Shown here one piece after another: positions 59,188 through 64,000 of a stretch of DNA of 64,000 bases; position 1 is the first letter of the stretch; the number at the start of each line of letters is the position of its first letter. The notes under the pieces are model-generated. The model was not told the DNA's origin. It saw nothing but the letters and a program-made list of their open reading frames with translations, and made no database searches. A program made the position numbers and the translations under genes. The DNA is from Azomonas tarimensis (GTDB taxonomy: Bacteria; Pseudomonadota; Gammaproteobacteria; Pseudomonadales; Pseudomonadaceae), in assembly GCF_042648805.1 (NCBI RefSeq), contig NZ_JBHRXZ010000016.1, positions 281,258 to 345,257 of the forward strand, given 5' to 3'.

Positions 59188-60530
59188 GGGGGAGGCACCT
59201 CTTGTGCGGCTGGGCGCTGGCATGCATGGCAGGCCAGGCACAGGCCAGCGACCTGATGGAAATCTACCGCCAGGCCGTAAGGCATGATGCCCAGTATGCG
59301 GCGGCCCAGGCACAGCGGCACGTGGGCAATGAACGACTGATCCAGGGGCGTGCGGGCTTGTTGCCACAGGTGACGTTCGATACCCAGACGAGCTGGAGCG
59401 AAACCGAATACGACGTGACTGGCGGCACCCTCGAGCAGCGCCGACAGAACCGTAGCTATGGCATCCAGCTCGTGCAGCCCTTGTTTCGCTGGCAGAGATG
59501 GCTGCAGTACGAACAGGGAAGCCAGCAGCAGGCACTTGCCGAAACGCGCCTGGCAAGTGCGGAACAGGCATTGATGCTGCGCGTGGTCGAGTCCTATTTC
59601 GAGGTATTGAACGCCAGTGACGTGCTCGATGCGGTCGAGCAATTGCAAGCGGCCAATGCCGAGCAGTTGGCGAGTGCCCGCAAACACTTCGAGTTGGGCA
59701 ATGCCAGCATCACCGATGTCCACGAGGCCCAGGCAAGTTTCGACAGGACCATGGCACAGCTCATCAAGGCCAGGAGCGATCTTGCGTTGGCACGGCATGC
59801 GCTGGCCCGAATCATCGGCAGGCAGCCCGAGCGGATCAAGGGATTGCGCGAGCATGTGGAACTTGCGCCGCCACGGCCGGAAGACGCCAGTGCCTGGGTC
59901 ATAGCCGCCGAGAGCGGCAGCCTCGAAGTGCAGACCCAGGCGTTGCTCCTGGAGATCGCCGCCAAGGAAGTGCAAAGCCGCAAGGCCGAATTCCTGCCAA
60001 CGGTCGATATGGTGCTCAGCCAGAACATGCAGCAGAGCCCCAACGCGAGTACCGAACGCAGCGAATCCGCCGCCATCGGGCTTCGCTTGAGCATGCCGTT
60101 GTATAGCGGCGGGCGACTCAGCTCTTCCGCGCGCGAAGCAGTAGCGCTGCGGATACAGGCGGAGCATGAGCTGGAGGATACCCGGCGCGCGGCGACTCTG
60201 GCGACTCGGCAGGCATGGTCGGGTGTAATGGATGGAATCGCCCAGATAAAGGCGTTGGAGGCCGCGAAGGTATCCGCGCAGTCAGCCGTGAATTCCAACC
60301 AGTTGGGCTACAAACTGGGTGTACGTGTCGGAACGGATGTGCTGGATGCGCAAAGCCAGTTCAGCGAGACGCTACAGCAGCTTTCCCGGGCTCGATACGA
60401 CACCTTGCTGGCCCAGATGCAGCTCAAGGCTGCGGTGGGGTCCTTGGGCATCGATGATCTTACCGAGCTCAATGCCTTGCTGGCGGATGTCGACGAGCAG
60501 AAGACATCGATGGGACCAGAAGCAAAGTAA
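59184..60530 (+). CDS. TolC-family outer-membrane channel of the microcin exporter
   Basis: A 448-residue TolC-type protein. A signal peptide (GWALACMAGQAQA) is followed by two repeated halves of helices and beta-strands: LMEIYRQAVRHDAQYAAAQA, GLLPQVTFDTQTSWSE, LFRWQRWLQYEQGSQQQALA, then LRLSMPLYSGGRLSSSAREA and YKLGVRVGTDVLDAQSQFSE. It forms the outer-membrane tunnel for the HlyD-ABC complex. The ATGA overlap with the ABC gene shows they are translated together, so the channel is dedicated rather than the housekeeping TolC. Confidence 0.94.
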   Translation: MRGRHLLCGWALACMAGQAQASDLMEIYRQAVRHDAQYAAAQAQRHVGNERLIQGRAGLLPQVTFDTQTSWSETEYDVTGGTLEQRRQNRSYGIQLVQPLFRWQRWLQYEQGSQQQALAETRLASAEQALMLRVVESYFEVLNASDVLDAVEQLQAANAEQLASARKHFELGNASITDVHEAQASFDRTMAQLIKARSDLALARHALARIIGRQPERIKGLREHVELAPPRPEDASAWVIAAESGSLEVQTQALLLEIAAKEVQSRKAEFLPTVDMVLSQNMQQSPNASTERSESAAIGLRLSMPLYSGGRLSSSAREAVALRIQAEHELEDTRRAATLATRQAWSGVMDGIAQIKALEAAKVSAQSAVNSNQLGYKLGVRVGTDVLDAQSQFSETLQQLSRARYDTLLAQMQLKAAVGSLGIDDLTELNALLADVDEQKTSMGPEAK

Positions 60531-60543
60531 CCGATCCATAAAC

Positions 60544-60581
60544 AAAAAAAGCAGACGCGAATCCACTATCGAATTCGCGTC
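60544..60581 (-). terminator. Terminator of the HupE/UreJ gene (possibly shared with tolC)
   Basis: A perfect 9-base stem (GACGCGAAT/ATTCGCGTC) with a 10-base loop. On the minus strand it is followed by TGC and seven T residues, so it ends transcription from the leftward hupE-like gene. On the plus strand there is no T-run, but the stem may still slow transcripts from tolC. Confidence 0.8.
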
Positions 60582-60708
60582 AGGGTCTCGAGTAACTGGC
60601 GGAGATCTTCAGCTCGCTTGAGGCTGAACGGTGCCGGCGCCGCTCCGGCGCGTGCTGCCTGGCCGCTGGCCTCGGCGCGCTCCGGCTGTTATCGAGGCGG
60701 AAACGCGC

Positions 60709-61290
60709 TCATCCGGAGACCAGCAGCCAGGCACCGGCAGCGGCGGACAGCAGTCCAGCGAGCCGAACCAGCGGCGAGGCGGCGCGAGGCAACTGGCGGA
60801 CCAGGGCATAGCCAACGGTGTGCAGCACGGCGGTAGCCAGCATGAACCCGGCCACGTAGCTCCAAGCCGACTGCACCGGCCCCTCCAGGCCGTGCGCCAG
60901 GCCGTGGGCGAAAGCGAACAGCGCAGTCATCACCAGCGCTACGGACAGGCGAACCCGGGCAGCGACGGCTACCAGCAACCCGAGCCCCAATACCGAACCG
61001 GCAATGCCGGTTTCCAGATACGGCAAACCCAGCCCGGCCAGACCCAGCCCCCCACCAAGCAGCAGGCTTGCGAGAAAGGTCAACGGCACTAGATAGCGCG
61101 CGGAGCCTTGCTGCTGCGCGGCCCACAGCCCGACCGCGAGCATGGCCAGCAGGTGATCCAGCCCGCCAAGCGGGTGAGCGATGCCGGACACCAATCCGGA
61201 AGGCGCATGGCCCGGGTGGGCGAAGGCGAGCGATGGTACGGACAGCAAGGCAGCAGCCCCAAGGACGGGCAGCAAAGTGGGGAAACGCAT
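60709..61290 (-). CDS. HupE/UreJ-family metal permease-like protein
   Basis: A 193-residue membrane protein. A cleavable signal (LLPVLGAAALLSVPSLAFA) ends before the His-rich mature start HPGHAPSGLVSGIAHPLGGL, then D-H-L-L-A-M-L in the first helix. This HPG...GxDHLLA motif, with FAFAHGLAHGLEGP later, is the HupE/UreJ signature that binds nickel or cobalt. Six helices follow. No urease or hydrogenase genes are in view, so it may serve another metalloenzyme or have a different cargo. ATG 61290 is preferred, with GAGG nine bases upstream. Confidence 0.9.
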   Translation of the reverse strand: MRFPTLLPVLGAAALLSVPSLAFAHPGHAPSGLVSGIAHPLGGLDHLLAMLAVGLWAAQQQGSARYLVPLTFLASLLLGGGLGLAGLGLPYLETGIAGSVLGLGLLVAVAARVRLSVALVMTALFAFAHGLAHGLEGPVQSAWSYVAGFMLATAVLHTVGYALVRQLPRAASPLVRLAGLLSAAAGAWLLVSG

Positions 61291-61377
61291 GATCGACATC
61301 CTCATCGAGTCGGAACATAGGGTAACCACCGGCGGGCGCGGGGCCCATCGGCGGCAGGCGTACCGGATGCCCGGCGG

Positions 61378-62916
61378 TCAGGCATGTGGCGGCTTCGGAA
61401 ATTCACCACGCACCGTCTCGTAGGCGCGGGCCACGCGTAGCGCAAGGGCATCCTTCATACGCGGCGCGACGATCATCATCCCGACCGGCAGCCCCGCCGC
61501 GAATCCGGCCGGAATCGTAGTCGCAGGATGGCCGGTGATATCGAACGGCGCGGTATTGGTGAGCATGTTCAGGGCCGTGCGTACGTACGCCTCGATCGGC
61601 GCATCCGGTGCGGTCAGCAACGTGGCGACGAAGGGCATCGTCGGCATGATCAGCACGTCGAACTGCTCCAGCGCCGCGTCGTACTGGCGGGTCAGTTCCG
61701 GCACCAGCATCCGCGCCTTGCCGTAATAGGCCCCGTGCAACTTCTTCAGGCTGTAGTGCCCGGTCAGCGCGACCGCGCGGACGGTATGCGACAGCGCGTC
61801 GGCATGCTCCCTGCGTTTGGCCCCGAAGTAGCTCATGATCTCCGGGTCGTAATAGCCACTGACGTTCATCCCGTAACCGTTGCCCTGGAGCATCTGGTAG
61901 GCCGCGCCATCGGTGGCGATGACATTCCACATGTCCATGGCGACGGCGCCGTGCCAGGGCGCGCTGACTGTGCCGACCGTCGCGCCGAGGGCCTCGAGCT
62001 GGGCGACCGCAGCCCTGACCGCGGCATCCACCTCGGCCTCGGACACCCCGTCGATGGCGAAGCCTTCCTGCAACAGACCGATTTTCAGGCCCGCCACACC
62101 ATCGTCGAGGCCGGCCAGGCATTGGGTCGGCGCCGGCTGATCTTTCTGCCGCGAATCCAGCCCGTCGGCACCGGAAATGACGTCGAGCATCACTGCCACG
62201 TCGCGCACATGCCGGCCCATCGGGCCCACATGGTCGATGGTGCGCTCAATGGGAAAGGCTCCGGTGTAAGGAACAAGGCCATAGGTCGGCTTGTGCCCAA
62301 CGACGCCGCTCCAGGCCGAGGGCATACGGATCGAACCACCCTGGTCGCCGCCCAGCGCTAGGTCGACCTCTTCCACCGCGATGAGCACCGCACTGCCACT
62401 CGACGAGCCGCCGGCATTGCGCGACGAATCCCAAGGATTCGTCACCGGCCCGCTCGCCGCTGTGAAACTGGCCCCGGAGAAGCACAGGTCTTCGCATACC
62501 GACTTGCCGACGATAGTGGCACCGGCCGCCAGCAGCCGCTTGACCACGGTGGCATCCTCGGATGGCACGTAGCCGTCCAGGCTCAGCGAGCCATTGGCCA
62601 TCGGTACCCCGGCGACCGATACGTTGTCCTTGATTACCACGGTCTTGCCGGCGAGCGGCCCCTCCTCCGCGCCTTCGATGGCGGTCTTCAGGTACCAGGC
62701 GCCATAGGGGTTGGCATCACCCTCGGGCTTGGTGAAATGCCGCACCGGTGGCTGCTTCGCGATCTCCGACTGATACAGCCGGTCGATCGTTTCGTAGGAC
62801 GACAGGGTCGTGTCGGCAAGCCCGAGGTAAGCCTCCATCTGGGTGTCATCGAGGGTGTAGCCGTGGTCGTGCGCGGCGTCGAGAAAATCGGCCTTGCTGG
62901 GACGTGGTAGGGACAT
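61378..62916 (-). CDS. Amidase signature-family enzyme (AmdA-like, nitrile/amide pathway type)
   Basis: A 512-residue amidase. The catalytic Lys lies in KTVVIKDNVSVAGVPM, and the Ser-cisSer region is NAGGSSSGSAVLIA followed by ALGGDQGGSIRMPSAWSGVV with the nucleophilic Ser. GHKPTYGLVPYTGAFPIERT, CEDLCFSGASFTAASGPV and ATDGAAYQMLQGNGYGMN resemble the enantioselective amidases (EC 3.5.1.4) that accompany nitrile hydratases in actinobacteria. It hydrolyses amides to acids and ammonia; the natural substrate is unknown and no nitrile hydratase genes are near. GGAGA five bases before ATG 62916 fixes the start. Confidence 0.9.
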   Translation of the reverse strand: MSLPRPSKADFLDAAHDHGYTLDDTQMEAYLGLADTTLSSYETIDRLYQSEIAKQPPVRHFTKPEGDANPYGAWYLKTAIEGAEEGPLAGKTVVIKDNVSVAGVPMANGSLSLDGYVPSEDATVVKRLLAAGATIVGKSVCEDLCFSGASFTAASGPVTNPWDSSRNAGGSSSGSAVLIAVEEVDLALGGDQGGSIRMPSAWSGVVGHKPTYGLVPYTGAFPIERTIDHVGPMGRHVRDVAVMLDVISGADGLDSRQKDQPAPTQCLAGLDDGVAGLKIGLLQEGFAIDGVSEAEVDAAVRAAVAQLEALGATVGTVSAPWHGAVAMDMWNVIATDGAAYQMLQGNGYGMNVSGYYDPEIMSYFGAKRREHADALSHTVRAVALTGHYSLKKLHGAYYGKARMLVPELTRQYDAALEQFDVLIMPTMPFVATLLTAPDAPIEAYVRTALNMLTNTAPFDITGHPATTIPAGFAAGLPVGMMIVAPRMKDALALRVARAYETVRGEFPKPPHA

Positions 62917-63003
62917 GACGTTCTCCATTGGTGATATTCGGCGCCCTTTGGAGGCGCCGCCTGTCATGACCGCTGCGCCACATGCGCGCGGTCCTTTGCT
63001 GCG

Positions 63004-63777
63004 TTAAAGCAGGGCCACCTCATCGCCAATCCGGACCGAACCGCCCTTGAGCACTTCGATGTAGACGCCCATGTCGGGATGTCCATAACGCGCCATCAAC
63101 GCCCTGGGTATCGACAGGTCGCGGCGTGCCGTCAGCGGATCCACGTTGACCGCCGAGCAGCGCCGGGTCCGCAGCACCACCTCGACGCGCGCCTGCCCGA
63201 TACGCAACTGGCGCCCTACCCAGTCGAGCTCTTCCCAGGCCGTCGCCGTGCGGAAGTAAAGATTGGCGCGGAACCGCAGCGGGTGGACCGGCTGGCCCAG
63301 GTCAGCCTCCAGCGCTTCGACGGAGGCGAGGTTGACCAGCGAGATGGCGTTCATCATTGGCGTCGAAATGACGCTGACATCGGTGAAGCGGACGCCCTGC
63401 GCACGGACCAGCCGGGGCATCCCCTGCAGCTCGCCGGCAAAGCGCTCGGCGAACAGGCGTGACAGGCTGTCCTGATCCTCGGGGTCGTCGAGGTCGAAAA
63501 CGGTCATGCGCCCGTCCGGGTCGAGGAAGGTGAGCCGGTTACGGCTGTCGTCGTAGTGCGTGCGGTACTCGGCGAGTTGCTCGCGGTTCGCCTGGACCAG
63601 AAAATCGGTCTTCGGTCGCGGGACGTAATTGCCCGGTTCGAATACCCAGGAGCCATCGGTGATTGCGAAGATCCGATCCAGAGGCAGAGCCTGCCCGGCC
63701 GTCAATTGAACCGACGCCAGGGGCTCGGCCGACAGGCCTTTGACAGGATAGCGATACAGTTGCTCGATGGCACTCAT
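63004..63777 (-). CDS. MOSC domain-containing protein (YcbX/mARC-like)
   Basis: A 257-residue protein with an N-terminal beta-barrel (MOSC_N: AIEQLYRYPVKGLSAEPLAS, PLDRIFAITDGSWVFEPGNY) and a C-terminal MOSC domain (LRFRANLYFRTATAWEELDW, VVLRTRRCSAVNVDPLTARR with the cofactor Cys, GVYIEVLKGGSVRIGDEVAL). MOSC proteins bind the molybdenum cofactor and reduce N-hydroxylated compounds, usually with a ferredoxin partner; no C-terminal 2Fe-2S domain is fused here. Its start lies five bases from the end of the upstream AAA+ gene, so both are one transcript. Confidence 0.88.
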   Translation of the reverse strand: MSAIEQLYRYPVKGLSAEPLASVQLTAGQALPLDRIFAITDGSWVFEPGNYVPRPKTDFLVQANREQLAEYRTHYDDSRNRLTFLDPDGRMTVFDLDDPEDQDSLSRLFAERFAGELQGMPRLVRAQGVRFTDVSVISTPMMNAISLVNLASVEALEADLGQPVHPLRFRANLYFRTATAWEELDWVGRQLRIGQARVEVVLRTRRCSAVNVDPLTARRDLSIPRALMARYGHPDMGVYIEVLKGGSVRIGDEVALL

Positions 63778-63782
63778 GGCGG

Positions 63783-64000
63783 TCAGTCCTTTGCGCTGGG
63801 GTTAACAGGCGTCTGCGGTTCTGGTTCGGGATTCGGTCCGGTCTGTAGCGGCACCACCTGCAGGCGATGGTGGTTCATCCTTACCTCGAACATCCCCGCC
63901 TCCGGCTGGGCAAGGAGCGCCTCGGCCAGTACCGGTTCGAGTTCGGTACGCAGGCGGCGGGCCAGATCACGAGCACCGAAGCGCACGTCCTGGCCGCTGC
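63783..64000 (-). CDS. C-terminal end of an AAA+ (Clp-like) ATPase, cut by the window edge
   Basis: Only the last 72 residues are visible. SGQDVRFGARDLARRLRTEL and EPVLAEALL match the small C-terminal subdomain after the second ATPase module of ClpA/ClpB-type proteins (F-G-A-R-x-L-x-R-x-(I/L)-x-x-x-(I/L)-E-x-x-L-A). A Pro-rich end (PNPEPEPQTPVNPSAKD) follows. Which Clp or related unfoldase it is cannot be told from this piece. Confidence 0.6.
   Translation of the reverse strand, partial: SGQDVRFGARDLARRLRTELEPVLAEALLAQPEAGMFEVRMNHHRLQVVPLQTGPNPEPEPQTPVNPSAKD

Overview
The window reads as a chromosome segment of a high-GC gammaproteobacterium of the Pseudomonadaceae (Pseudomonas sensu lato, e.g. 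the Stutzerimonas/Halopseudomonas side). The gene content and orders such as cysM-rlmD-relA-mazG, uvrB next to an aromatic aminotransferase, and ydbH-ynbE-ydbL are typical of that family. This placement is from memory of the families; no search was run.

Layout. 1-7.6 kb: the N-terminal part of a BetT-like choline transporter, trmO, small conserved proteins, a YegP-type protein, a QuiP-like N-acyl amidohydrolase and a small-protein operon (LEA2 lipoprotein, SEC-C protein, DUF2489). 8.1-14.1 kb: a complete ligase-associated DNA-repair operon (MBL exonuclease, ATP-dependent ligase, Lhr-type helicase, PdeM phosphoesterase). 14.1-19.3 kb: an erythromycin-esterase/phosphoribosyltransferase pair, DUF2058, mazG and a methyltransferase under a strong Fur box. 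19.5-27.9 kb: relA, rlmD, cysM, uvrB, an aminotransferase and tRNA-Asn. 27.9-37.4 kb: a sirtuin, an FKBP isomerase, tRNA-Val/tRNA-Asp, rdgC, an LplT-like MFS carrier, a GNAT acetyltransferase and an SSS-type hybrid histidine kinase. 37.9-44.8 kb: the ydbH-ynbE-ydbL envelope-lipid operon, two tandem class A beta-lactamase-like proteins and an OafA-type acyltransferase. 60.7-64 kb: HupE/UreJ, an AmdA-type amidase, a MOSC protein and the end of a AAA+ ATPase.

The outstanding region is 44.8-60.5 kb. It is a large class II microcin (double-glycine bacteriocin) locus that I do not recognise as a described system. A dedicated type I exporter brackets it: an HlyD/CvaA-type adaptor plus an M16 peptidase on the left, and a C39-peptidase ABC transporter plus a TolC-type channel on the right. 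Between them lies AT-richer DNA made of four serial cassettes. Each cassette has, in whole or as a remnant, a small membrane protein (probable immunity), a Gly/Ala-rich precursor with a 15-residue GG/GA leader, and a JmjC-type Fe(II)/2-oxoglutarate oxygenase. Copies of the tail of an HTH-only LuxR-type regulator separate them. All four precursors, otherwise different, end in the same kind of tail, G(T/S)DY-x-x-(A)-GTN(Y/H)(N). Only the last oxygenase is intact; two earlier copies are truncated or internally deleted, one precursor is frameshifted and two immunity-like copies are damaged.

Working model (inference): the precursors are made, the JmjC oxygenase hydroxylates residues of the shared Asp/Asn/Tyr tail, the C39-ABC exporter cuts the leader and secretes the peptide with HlyD and TolC, and the small membrane proteins protect the producer. 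A promoter with a Fur-like half-site in front of the HlyD gene suggests iron control. That would fit a tail that binds metal or mimics a siderophore, as the siderophore-carrying class IIb microcins of enterobacteria do by other chemistry.
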